This document shows positions 1 to 10,900 of a DNA stretch of 24,341 bases, one piece after another. The stretch is from assembly GCA_905373625.1 (NCBI GenBank), contig CAJPTS010000005.1, positions 1 to 24,341 on the forward strand, in the 5' to 3' direction. Source of the DNA: Bacteroidia bacterium (GTDB lineage: Bacteria > Bacteroidota > Bacteroidia > Bacteroidales > CAJPTX01). The stretch's first letter is position 1. Each line of letters starts with the position of its first letter. The notes under the pieces were generated by a model that saw only the letters and a program-made list of their open reading frames with translations, made no database searches and was not told the DNA's origin. Both the position numbers and the translations under genes were made by a program.

Positions 1-872
1 AGTTCCTCACATTTGGGCTTCTTGAGCATTATGCCATCGGTACAATGAAGACTCCTAACAAAATCGCGATTAGCTTGACTCGCAAAACCTTTATCTGCTA
101 GTATGGGAACGGCGGGAGGAATAGCTACTTTTGAAAGTAGCGGCTTAAACATTGTCGTATCGCTTACATTTGCGGGCGTGGTTATTACAGCTTGCACAAT
201 CCCATAGATATCCGTAATAACATGCAGCTTATAACCGAAGCGATGGGATTTGCCTTTTGTGACCCAGCGAGCCTCATTATCTATCCCAGGCTGAGTATAT
301 TCTAGCTCTACATGATAATCGTTCTCAGCCTGCTTTTCCTCCTCCGTGCGAGTATTCTCACGATCCTCTGCAACTTTTAATGACTTGGGACGGCGAGGAT
401 AATAGGGCGTATCGACTATGGTCGCATCTACGATTACGCCCTCGCAGATTCGATCTATGTTGTGCTTCGCAAATTGTTTATTGAGCTCTTTGAGAAGCTT
501 ATCCATCAGGTCTAATTCAGTTAAAGCACTTCGGAAACGACTGATGGTACTATGATCGGGGGCGGGTTTTTCAAGTCCGAGACCAACAAAGCGTGAGAAG
601 CTAATAGAGTCGTTAATACGCTCTTCTACCTCATAGTCGCTCAATTTGTACCACGTCTGGAGAAGTAGGATCTTAAAGAGCATGAGGCTATCATAGGCGG
701 GATTGCCTACCGCATTCTTCGTCTTCGTGTATCGCGTGTTAATGAGAGTGCGAAACTTCAGCCAATTTATGCATTTATCGATCTGCACGAGAAAGGTGTT
801 ACCCAATGCATTTACGCGTTCTTCGATTAAGGCATCTATGATGGTATATCTCTTTTCACTACGCGCTTTCAT
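1..872 (-). CDS. IS5-family transposase, C-terminus cut by the window edge
   Basis: This is a DDE transposase that would catalyse cut-and-paste movement of its own IS5-type element. The reading frame is open from ATG at 872 to the left edge, giving 290 codons with no stop. An N-terminal helical region holds the segment PAPDHSTISRFR (about residues 104-115), typical of IS5-family proteins. The first catalytic aspartate is probably D149 in GVIVDATIVDTP and the second D260 in ILADKGFASQANRD, followed by DGIMLKKP. The catalytic glutamate would lie beyond the edge. Nothing visible is broken, so the copy may be active. It is transcribed away from the IS30 remnant that it abuts. Family assignment rests on motif recognition; the exact IS name is not known. 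Confidence 0.9.
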   Translation of the reverse strand, partial: MKARSEKRYTIIDALIEERVNALGNTFLVQIDKCINWLKFRTLINTRYTKTKNAVGNPAYDSLMLFKILLLQTWYKLSDYEVEERINDSISFSRFVGLGLEKPAPDHSTISRFRSALTELDLMDKLLKELNKQFAKHNIDRICEGVIVDATIVDTPYYPRRPKSLKVAEDRENTRTEEEKQAENDYHVELEYTQPGIDNEARWVTKGKSHRFGYKLHVITDIYGIVQAVITTPANVSDTTMFKPLLSKVAIPPAVPILADKGFASQANRDFVRSLHCTDGIMLKKPKCEE

Positions 873-954
873 TTCGCCAACTTGTTATCTAATTTAGACC
901 TCTAAGATAATACAAATCAACGAATTAGCCAAACTTTACCGTGCAACACCCTCC
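1..954 (-). mobile_element. IS5-family insertion sequence, partial (right end only)
   Basis: The element comprises the transposase gene plus about 80 bp of upstream sequence. The minus-strand sequence GGAGGGTGTTGCACGG at about 938-953 probably contains the terminal inverted repeat, because IS30-like coding similarity begins almost immediately after it. The opposite end lies outside the window, so neither the inverted-repeat match nor a target duplication can be confirmed. The boundary is accurate to perhaps 10 bp. Confidence 0.55.
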
Positions 955-962
955 AATATGTT

Positions 963-1579
963 TGGGAAGATAAACGACACAAAGGTAAGCTCTATCTACA
1001 TTTGCGTCATAGAGGACGTAAGTATAGAAAGCGAGATGCCGCCAAAGATTCGCGCGGACGAATATGAGGCACGATGAGCATCGATTTGCGCCCGCCTGAG
1101 GTGGAGCTAAAAAAACGGTTTGGTGATTTGGAGATGGATACCATGCTTGGCAAAAACCACAAAGGCGCAATACTGGCAATCAATGATCGGGGTACGAAAT
1201 TATGCTGGATAAGACTACTTACAGGGCGATAGTCGGAGTCGCTTAAAGCGGCAACAGTAGCGACACTTATGCCCATTAAAGACTAACTAAAGACGATCAC
1301 GGTGGATAATGGAAAAGAATTTGCGCCGCATCTGGAAATCTCTGATGCACTCAATGTCCCGATTTATTTTGCTCACCCATATCACTCGTGGTAAAGAGGT
1401 CAAATGAAAATATGAATGGACTTATTCGCCAATATCTACCTAAAGGATCGTCATTTGAGCATCTTACAGAAGAGAGTGTGTGGTATATACAGGAACGACT
1501 AAATAATCGTCCGAGAAAAATGCTCGGCTATTTGACGCCCAAAGAATATGCTTTTGCTAAATTTGGAATTGAAATCTGA
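963..1579 (+). pseudogene. decayed IS30-family transposase, 5'-truncated
   Basis: Read in the frame of position 969, the segment encodes recognisable IS30-family sequence: RKYRKRDAAKDSRGRI, then SIDLRPPEVELKKRFGDLEMDTM, GAILAINDRGTK, ITVDNGKEFAPH and FAHPYHSW. The frame carries in-frame stops at 1065, 1230, 1284 and 1392. The C-terminus continues in another frame from about 1388 with RSNENMNGLIRQYLPKGSSF and ends at 1579. IS30 proteins usually read HSWERG-NEN at this junction, which suggests one nonsense change and a one-base deletion near 1392-1400. All three DDE positions (EMDTM, VDNGKEF, NENMNG) are still visible, but the gene cannot make an active enzyme. The N-terminal helix-turn-helix part is missing where the IS5-type element abuts. 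Confidence 0.85.
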
Positions 1580-1592
1580 GGTTTAACAGGAC

Positions 1593-1618
1593 GGTTGCAT
1601 TTGTGACTTGAATTCAGC
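1593..1618 (+). repeat. probable right terminal inverted repeat of the IS30-like remnant
   Basis: The segment GGTTGCATTTGTGACTTGAA starts 14 bp after the transposase stop and looks like the ends of Bacteroidetes IS30/IS4351-type elements. The left end is missing or outside the window, so the repeat cannot be matched to a partner. The assignment is from memory of the family and is tentative. Confidence 0.35.
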
Positions 1619-1628
1619 CGGCATGAGC

Positions 1629-1650
1629 TATGCAAAGCATAACTCTTCCC
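1629..1650 (-). other. short stem-loop with TTT loop
   Basis: On the minus strand GAGTTATGC-TTT-GCATAGCTC forms a 9-bp stem with one G-U pair and a 3-nt loop. No T-run follows it, so it is not an obvious terminator. It lies between the IS30 end and the spacer downstream of the S8 protease gene. Confidence 0.35.
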
Positions 1651-1692
1651 TTCGCATAGTTTTTACCCTGTCGGTCTGCGACCCGTGCTAAA

Positions 1693-1751
1693 AAGACTCG
1701 CCCCATTAAGGGGCTCAAATAGAACCCCGCCGAAGGGTGGTGGTGAGTCTT
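1693..1751 (+). other. three-way-junction-like palindromic element
   Basis: An outer stem AAGACTCG/TGAGTCTT (1693-1700 with 1744-1751, one G-U pair on the plus strand) encloses two hairpins. These are CCCC-ATTAA-GGGG at 1701-1713 and ACCC-CGCCGAA-GGGT at 1724-1738. No T-run follows, so intrinsic termination is unlikely. It could be a non-coding RNA fold, a small repetitive element or an IS-related end; the sequence alone does not decide. Confidence 0.4.
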
Positions 1752-1774
1752 ATTAGCCTAATGTGAAACTTTGG

Positions 1775-1820
1775 GCGAAAAACAATCAAAAACGGGCACT
1801 GCCCAAAGGCAATACCCGTT
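1775..1820 (-). terminator. intrinsic terminator downstream of the S8 protease gene
   Basis: On the minus strand AACGGG pairs with CCCGTT (1791-1820), and a nested TGCC/GGCA stem closes a 4-nt loop, with a 3x3 internal loop between the stems. The hairpin is followed by TTTGATTGTTTTT (to about 1775). It lies about 110 bp after the protease stop codon in the correct orientation. Confidence 0.6.
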
Positions 1821-1872
1821 GTATTTATTGGCATCGTATCATGACGCGACGCTACAATCGCAATGCTGTCTG

Positions 1873-1893
1873 AAAATGCGCACCGCGCATTTT
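1873..1893. repeat. perfect 9-bp palindrome with 3-nt loop
   Basis: AAAATGCGC-ACC-GCGCATTTT is a perfect inverted repeat. It lies 35 bp beyond the stop codon of the S8 protease gene. Because the stem ends in A and T runs it could also act as a weak terminator on either strand. Confidence 0.5.
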
Positions 1894-1895
1894 AC

Positions 1896-1915
1896 GGGCG
1901 AGGCACGCATCGCCC
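1896..1915. repeat. REP-like palindrome GGGCGA...TCGCCC
   Basis: GGGCGA (1896-1901) and TCGCCC (1910-1915) form a perfect 6-bp stem around GGCACGCA, flanked on the right by CTACG. This resembles short GC-rich intergenic palindromes that recur in many bacterial genomes. Only one copy is seen in this window. Confidence 0.4.
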
Positions 1916-1927
1916 CTACGAACCTCA

Positions 1928-4900
1928 TTATCTGTCTTTTACGACTGTTATTGTCTTCGTTGCACCATTTTCGGCAGTAAGACGCAAGAGGTAGAGACCT
2001 GAAGTAAGATCGCTGGTTTCAATCAGTACCTCGTTACCAACCATATTACCACTACGTACTACAACACCTTGCGCATTCAACAAAGCATATTCCCCTCGTA
2101 AATCACCGTTTACAATTCGTAATTGATTATCGAACGGATTGGGCGCTACTAACACGTTAGCAAGCATTGCATCCTCCACAGAAGTAGTCTTTTCAAACAC
2201 AGCCTTTACCTCAACATCTGCGGTTACCGTGAACTTACCATCTGCTTTGATGTCCTGCGTGCCTGCCGTAAGGCTCTTCAACGTCCAACCTGTCGCATGG
2301 GTTGCCACTGCTGTAAGCTCGATGCCTTCGGGAACGGCATTCAGTTTACTTTCTTCAATGCCCGTTATTTTCAGTTCACCTTCGCCTTCTTTCTTAAGCG
2401 TTACAGCGTAAGTCTTCACATCGGCTGCAAACTGCGCAGTATAGACCTTGCTGGCTTGTACATTAGTTTCTGTACGTTCAGCTGTCATGACCTCATCGTC
2501 CCACTTCACAAAGTGGTAACCGTCATCAGCAATTGCGATTACCTCAGTACCATTGCTACCTGCCTCTACGGTTTGTGACAGATTACCAGAGACTTCGCCA
2601 TGATCACCCGCCATGTAAGTCAGCGTATAGACAGGGGGCTTCACCGTAAATTCTGCTTCATAGAGTTTGCCGTCCTCACTTACTATATCAGTTCTCGGAT
2701 TTTGCTTTGTGCCATCTGACCATTGTGCAAACTGATAACCTTCATTGGCAACAGCCACAACAGGCGTACTCTTCTCGCCTACCGCCACGCGTTGATATAA
2801 CAAACCACGCACCTCTCCATTGGCTTTTGCACTGTAGGAAACAGTATACATCGTCTTGGGAGTGGGCTTAAAGGATGCATATACTGAAACCTCTGCATCA
2901 TCCTGACGTGTACTTTCGGTCGTTTTACCATCCGACCATTTGTCAAAGACGTAACCCGCATCGGGAATAGCCGTCACTTTTGTACCTAGAGTACCCGCTG
3001 CTGTCGTGAATTCTAACACATTTTCAGACTCTGTACTACCCTCTTTTTGGAGTTTACCGTGTTCACCTGCTATGTATCGTAATACGACATCGGTAGGATC
3101 TGGCGAGTATTTCACCTTGATGTCATCTATGGCAACAAGCGCATCCAACGATTCGGGATTTGTGAGATACCAACGCAAACGCAGGTACTTGTTCGTTCCT
3201 AACGTTGCATCATCAATCTCGAAGGAGTGCTCATCTCCATCATCATTGGGCGTAAGTTCAACACCATCTTGCCATTCGCCATCTTCAAAACAATACTGCG
3301 CTTTAGCCTTATCTGTAGATTCTGATTGTATATAGTTACAAGCAAAAGATACCACAACCTTTGAGCCTGTTGCACGCCCTGCGAGCGTCATCCAAGGCGA
3401 AATTGCCGAAGTTTCATCATTCCAAGCGTAATCGTGATCCGCATCAATTAGAAGCGCATACCCTGTTTCAGAGCCTTCATTGTCTCTAATTTCTTTGCGT
3501 TTGGAGTATAGCCACCCATCTCCATCACTGGGTGTAGGGAAACTCCAAGTATTCAGGCACGCTTCGCTACTCTCAAAATCCTCACTCCATGTTAGCTGGT
3601 ATGCTTTGAAGAAGCGCGCTTCCAGTGTCACATCGTGAATTAGATTTTTATCTGTTCTCGTTGCTTCCATATTCCCATCTGACCAACCCATAAAGACGTA
3701 GCCTTCTTCAGCCTTTACCTCAACGGGGCTTCCCGTTTCTTCGGGCGCAAGCTCCTGCTCAAGATCGCCCGAGACCTTTACGCCGCCCTTACCTACTATG
3801 TAAGTCAACTTGTAAAGATTAGGCTCAAAAGATGCCGTTACATCTACATTGTTAGCAACATCTTTATCCGTACGAGCGGCAAGCGTGCTTCCGTCCGACC
3901 ATTGCTTAAACTTATACTTGACGCTCCGCGGCACAGCAACCACTTGTTCGCCTTCGCCTCTTGCCGCAACTTTTTGTGTCGTAGCTCCTTGTAGCAAGCC
4001 ATTCGCATCAGACTTGTAAGTTAAAGTATACACAAGCTTATTAAGCTGTAAGTCAAACTGTAGCGAACGTCCTTTAAGGACAAAAGATGCTTGTGCAGTA
4101 GTATAATCAGTGTGTTGTGCCAAGACCGTATATTTTCCGGGCTGTAGAAGGAACTGAACAATACCATCTTCTGGTGTTGTTAGCGTAAACTGACCACACT
4201 GCACTGTAACATCTTTAAGTGCAGCCCCTTGCTCATCCTTTACTGCAAAAGTTACACGACGCGCTTTTTCTAGCTCAGTAACTGTTAATTTTCCCTCAGT
4301 GCGTGTAACCGTATAGTTTGCAGACTCATACGGTGCGCTATACCCTTTTGCAACAACTGTATACTCGCCCACTGCCAACGGAGGCATAGCTGAGTTCCAA
4401 ACCTTGCCATCAGTCATTTTCACTTCATACTCTGTAGCGAACTGATATTCGGTACCCGCAAACTGCAAACCGTCGTACTCAAATTCAAAGTTTGGCAGCT
4501 TATCTCCTTGCGCCATAGTAGCAGGTAACATCTTAATTGTCAGAGGAACACGCGTTACTTCTACTTCACGCACGCGTTTGTCAGCAGCTTTGTACTTCAT
4601 ATCTCCTTCTTGTACAGCAAATATCTTAGTAGTACCAACTGCAGTGGTATACAAATTGCCATGCGCATCGATTGTAGCCACAGATGGGTTTTCGCTCATA
4701 TACTTCACTTTCAGTCCCGAAGAAGCGGTGGCATCCAAGGGCAAAGCTTCCGAAGTAAATGAACGTGTAATCTTTTCATTGCTCCAAGTTAGTTCTTGCA
4801 GCATTGACATACGTATGGTATAATACTTCACGTCGCGCTTGTTCTGTGCTTCAACTCGCAACGTCTGTGGCGTGGTAAGATTAAGCTTAATATCGCTCCC

Positions 4901-7900
4901 CACAGTAATCTCTTTATCGTCCTTGTAAAGCTTAGCATTTGGCGAGATCTCATCAACCACTAAGGTCACATTCGTAATGTCAATTTGACTAGTAGCTGAG
5001 GCGTCCTTCGCTTCCAGATTTACTATTTCCTCTGGTGTCGGAATAATCAGGTCATCTTTCAAGCCCGTATTTTTACTCTTCAACAATGAAATCTTGGCAA
5101 TGTCGCAAGCATTGGATAGGTCGTTTACAAGCTTCACGGTAAGCTCCTGTTGCAACGTCAGGCCAAAGAGATCGGGTCTTGTAGCCTTGAAAGTGAGCTT
5201 ATGTTCTGCATTACTGAAATCAAATACCTGCCCTTCAGTAATATCCGCACCCGCGAACTGGACTTTTGAACCAGGCCAATCTGTTGTAAACTTCACCTTC
5301 ACGTTTGCAAAATCGGTAAAGTTCTGTGGCATAGTAACAAGCGCTTCAGACGAATTGTAAGCAACGGGAATCAGCTGACCTTGCACTTCGATATTCGCAA
5401 TTACATCTTTAATAGGCTTCCATATATCATCGCGTTCCGACAATATTGCAGCAAACCCATCTTCGTCGTCGCCATATTGCGAAGCCTTTCCTTGCCCTTC
5501 TGTATAAATAAATTCGCCTAGGCACTCATCGGGCAACTCAAGCTCGCTGTTTCGCACCGACTTGCTCATATTCTCTTTGAGATCGTCCTCGGTTCTGATC
5601 TCTTTCCAGATTCTGAACATCGCATTTTGTCCTTTTATCGGGTTATTCAATGCGAAATCGTCAAAATAGAAACCTCCGCGTCCTTCGCGTTTCATTTCGA
5701 CCTTGACACCGTCAACATAGACCTCTATGGTAGTTAGATGATTTAAATCATCAGGCTTTTCTTTCTTCTTACGCATAGCAACGGCTATGTGCTGCCACTG
5801 ACCTGGTTTCACCACAGGAGTCGTACTTGTAAATTGACAATGACGCCCCACAACAAGTGCCAAAGAATTATCGGGGATTTTTGAGTAGCCAGCGACTGCA
5901 ACCAAGAAGATGCCTTCTCCACTAATATACTGTGCAAACTGAGTACCATCGAGTTTCCACCAACCTTCTACGGTGGCCTTATCGTCTATCGCGTCATCAT
6001 CAATCCTAGGGAATAAGATTCCCTCTTCTTCGGAACCGACAAAGTTTAGTGCAAAGAGTTTGTCATCTTTCTTAGGCGCGATCTTGTAGACAATCTTCGC
6101 AACCTTGTTGTCTCTTTCATTAAGATCTTGCTCCTCGAGTTTCACCGTAATCTTGTGCTTTCCGATAGCGCTCAGATCCGCTTTTGTCGCAAAAGTTACC
6201 GTGCCTTTGTCGCGCGGAGCAATCGAAGTATTTATGGTTTCTTTTACTACTTCGCCATCATTGATTTGATATGACAATTTTACTTGTGTAAGCGTAGCAA
6301 GACCATTATTTTTCAGCTTGACTTTCAGCTCAGTTGCATTAGAAAGATTGCGACTACTTTTCACCCCATCAATAGAGAGTAGCGCGACCTCGTAATCGTG
6401 CGGACTAGGTTCAGTCTTAATATCAGCCGTAACGTCTGCTACACTCCCCCACGTCATAGCTTGACCACTACTGAACTTGTTGTAGTTCTCGTCGGTGGCT
6501 AGCATGAAACGTAATCTGCGCTCACCTGCTGTTAGTGATGCCAGAGCGGTATAGTCAAGTTCTACCCAATATACTTTTTGATTCTCTTTTATGGGAACAG
6601 TCACCAATTCTGGGGCAGTGTCGCCCAATTCGTTATTAGCATCTAGATCTACCCATACACGGAGTTTTGCGCCCAACTGCGCTGGCATGGGGTCGCTAGA
6701 AAGCACTAACTGCAAAGCATTTCTACTCTTGTATAACTTGATCTTCTTTTCAGGTTGGTATGCGATACGCTCATTCGGTAAGAAACGTACTGTATCTTTT
6801 ATTCCCACTACGCGAACCTCTGAGATATAAAGTCGCTTAGGCGACGTAATCGTTCCTCCACCGTTCCAAATCGGATCATTGGCAATTACAATTTTGCTAC
6901 TATTGTTAGATACATCGCCGTCTTTCGCCAATTCTGCGGTAACCTCCATATACATGGGGGCAGTCTTATCTACCTCCTCGGGAACAACAAACGTTGTTTC
7001 TGCTTTTGGTTTCAATTCGGAGAGCTCTACACGACGCACACCCGTATTGGTAGTTAACCAAAGTCCTACATGTGAAAGCGATACGTTTGTCAAATTCTCA
7101 ACCTTGACCTCTAGTTTAACGTGATTAGCATCTGAACCCGCTATTTCTTTGAACGATTTTATTTTCCATAAATCGGGCATTTCAATTTCCGTAAACTCGC
7201 CTAGCCACCCCTCACCAGGTATTTCGTTATGCCCCGACATCATAAATGTAATAGCCCCGTCGTGCGCTTCCGAAATAAACGATGTAGCAGACATCTCGCC
7301 TGTAAAGAAACTTGTAGCCTGCTCTGGCTTGACTTTCAACTCCTTATTAACATCGCCCGTAAAGACGTACAACGTATCGTATTTAGCGAGCTTAATTTCG
7401 GAGAACGTTACTTGTACAGCATTCGACGGATTACTCGGTAGAACTTTGAGATAACCTTTTTCATTGATTTTGTAAGGCGCAAGTGCACCTTGACCATCAG
7501 TAAAGGCGATCGTACCCTTTAGTGTTTCGGTAATGCGTTTGGGGATAGGAACCGGTACTCCCAAAAACTTAATGTACGATACCTCAGGCATTGCAATAAC
7601 ATTCCCCAGATTATAGACCTCAAAACGATCTCGGTTGTTTTCAGGCGTTATATCGTTAGGTAGATCGGCACGCACCTCAACTTGGAAAATATGCGGTAAG
7701 TCGCTCGCAAAGTTGTGCGGACACGCAATTATTTGATCTTCAAAAGGCTTTAACTTTTTTATACTCTGAGCATAAACTACCTTTCCATCTACCTGCACCG
7801 AAACAGGCACATCGGTCAGCTCCAAGGCGGTTCTATTCGCTATCTTGAAGTTTATAGTCTGCACTTGCATCTGCGCCTTAGCATCAATTGCAGGTTTATT

Positions 7901-10900
7901 TACCCAAGCAATTTCTACATCAGGCAGTTTTGTCTGTTTAGAGATCTGGTAGTAAGCAATAATTGCAATATTATCTTTCATCTCCAATGCCGTCTCGAGT
8001 GCCAGCGCGATCTTTTGTCCTGCGAACTTCGTCAAATCCCAAACGATATTGTGTTCGTAATCATCGCCTACTATTTGCTTACGTCCGACCATATCTTCGA
8101 CTTCCTGACCATTTACCAACAAACGGAGTAAAGCGCCATTTTTCGGATTTTTCTTTGTTTTCTTCATAAGCATTACTGTGGAAAACTGCAAAGGAGTCCC
8201 CGCTGCAACATTTGTAAGATCTAGTGAACAAACTTTGAGTACACCTACATTCGCCCTCGCTTGGAATGGATTCTGCCATTTGGTTGCCTCTACTTTGGGC
8301 TGCCATACTACGTGGTGCGACATGAATGGGAGCTGTAACGCAACAATAGCATCTTCCATGGTTAGAGATAAATTCTTACCTTTTTCGATCTCTGTGTGCT
8401 GCAAAGGCCATCCTATGAAAGTCTCTATATAAGGCAAATCAGAATCGGTAAGAACCGTAGGCAATACCTTATCGGCAACAACGGCTATACTCCTGCGTGC
8501 ACGAATCTCGCCAGCAATAGCTTGCACAGAATAGATATTTCGCTCTTTGGTTACGTATTGTTCAGGAATTAAAAACTCTGTGGTCGTAGACTCGCCAATC
8601 TTATTGTAAGTGGAGTTATTGATATCGGCACGCAGTATCTCATATTTCGTTGCGCCCTTAGACTCCGACCATTTGAGTTTCCAGCCCGACGCAGTGCAGC
8701 TTGTTGCTTCCAACTCTACATCTAACACTTCTGACATGATGGAGAAATAACCTTTTGTCGAGATACTCACCCCATTCGCATCTGTTAAACGGAGTACAGC
8801 CTTGTCGGTCGGCTTTATATCTTCTGGAAGCAGAATAGCCGAACACTTATCAAATTTTCCTAGTGTTACAAACGATTTGCCTCCGTCTACGGACAGATCT
8901 ACGCGTACTTGCTCGGTAACGTTCTCGGCACGCATATAAATTTCTTCTTTAGGAGAATAGGTATCACCTGGTAGTGGCGAGAACAATTCGGGAGTTTTGT
9001 AATCGCAGTACCAGACCAATGCATATTGCTGTTTGTCGCCTTGTTTCACAGCTCCAGACACCTTGACTACAAAATCGCCCGCAGTGGGATTTTCTATTAC
9101 TACTTGTTCAATATTGTCGACCTTATTCGGTTTTGTGCTCACCGCATTCGCATTGGGATTAGACGGATCCAATGTAAACGGTAAATATGTTTTCGCCCCC
9201 GCAGTAGCACTTAAATCCAAATCATTCACGAGCGGACACTCGCCTTTTACATACTCTTTAGCTGCTACAGGATCATTCCAACAGAGCATTACACGCAGTT
9301 CTTTCACACCTTCGGGGATCTTAATTGTTGTCACCTGCTCCGTTTCTCCTGTTTTCAATTCAGAGAGCCTATACCAGCCATTTTCCATGGCAGTTACTGC
9401 GGCTTCTGCATCTAAAATTCCGAAACCGAACTTATAGTCTGGTCCAGGATTCCCCGCATCGCGTGCCGTGTTCGCTATTAGGGCTTTCAAAAAATAGTTG
9501 TTAGGCGTTGCCCCTCCGTGGAGCTGCATCCAGCGTTGCGTCAATAATGCTAAGTGCCCCGTTACGGTTGGACACGCCATGGATGTTCCATTTTTTAGTG
9601 CATATTCCTGTTCTAACACTGTGGAAAACACTTTCGCACCACGAGCGCTAATTACAGGGAACATGCGCCCGTCGGCTAGTGGTCCGAAGCTCGAGAATGT
9701 ACTCATACCCCCAAAGGCATCAACTGCGGCTACCGTAATAATATTTTTACCATAATTCGTAGCATGTGAAAAAGGCAGCTGACACTCGCCTTGTGCATTA
9801 CCCGCCGAGAAAACGTGAGTGAGTGCAGGATACCTATATGCCAATTCGTCAATCTCGGTATTGCCCAAGAATGAATAATTGAGGTATTCTTCGAAGTAAC
9901 AAAATGCCTCGCGCGAGTACCCATAAGAATTTGAAGTTAAGGTAATACGCTCCTTCATGTACGTCTCGTACATTTCTTGTACCACCTTCTTCTTGTTAGA
10001 CTGTATATTAAAGTTGTTCGTCCAAATTTCAGCCTCAGGCGCCATACCACGTCCGCGCTCATTGACAAGTCCACTCCCCATGATTGTACCCGTAGTGTGC
10101 ATACCATGAGTACTTCCGCCTATTTCAAACTCTTGACGGTGTACTCTGTTACCGTAATCTACGTGATCGCCTACGTTAGCATCCCAAATACCGATTCGTA
10201 CGTTCTTACCTGTCAAACCTCGTCCGCCCAATGCAATAGGAAGACGCAAAAGAGTAGCTGCACTTAAACGCGCTGCTTCTCGATTTTGCAGCTCCATGGG
10301 AGGAGCAATCCAACGAAGAAACGAGATATACTCAAGTTCAGCCAATGCGAGCACTTGTTCTCGCGTTGCTTCAATGTCTACATTGTGTAGTATTTCAGAG
10401 ATTGCGCTCAGTTCCACGCCTCGTTTGCTAAGCTCCTCTTTAACATGTGTGCCACTTACACTGTTGAACCACGAAAGAGTTACTTTCAGCTTATCGCCCG
10501 CCGAAGCCCAGTCTGGAGTTATACCGAGACGCAGAGCGCTACTCATTTTCCATTCCCCGCGGATAGGGACTACTGTACGAAGACCAGTACCCACAAAATC
10601 GCTCGGGCGGCTACCAGGAGCTATTTGAGCATAGTAGGCGTTAGACCCCAAATAGTCGCCCAGTACTACGCCTTTTTGCTTCAACATTTTGTAGTCAATT
10701 TCCCCAGCTCCAAACTGAACTAAGACGTTAAGCTTTTCGCCCGTCGGTACGCCTAGTTCTAGGCTGGATGTCTTGTGTCTGCGCACCTTGGTGTGTACAT
10801 TCGCCTCTAGATAAACCTCGTGGGCACCGAAGTGAATAGGTTCTTGTGCATATAATTGAACCACTACACACAACAACAGAGCCAATAGACAAATTCGTTT

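Larger units (their letters stand above)
1580..1927. other. gene-free, palindrome-rich spacer
   Basis: No credible coding sequence is visible on either strand. The spacer holds the end of the IS30-like remnant, the small stem-loops, the three-way-junction-like element, the protease terminator and the REP-like palindrome listed separately. It separates the mobile-element patch from the 3' end of the minus-strand protease gene. Confidence 0.6.

Noticed and set aside
1693..1751. The palindromic element as an intrinsic terminator
   Set aside because: Neither strand has a T-run directly after the outer stem, and a better terminator is present at 1775-1820.
1771..1980. A 69-codon plus-strand open frame in the spacer
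   Set aside because: It runs through the terminator hairpin, the palindromes and the antisense end of the protease gene; no ribosome site or domain supports it.
9033..9437. A 134-codon plus-strand open frame inside the protease gene
   Set aside because: It is serine/threonine-rich low-complexity translation of the antisense strand with no family features.
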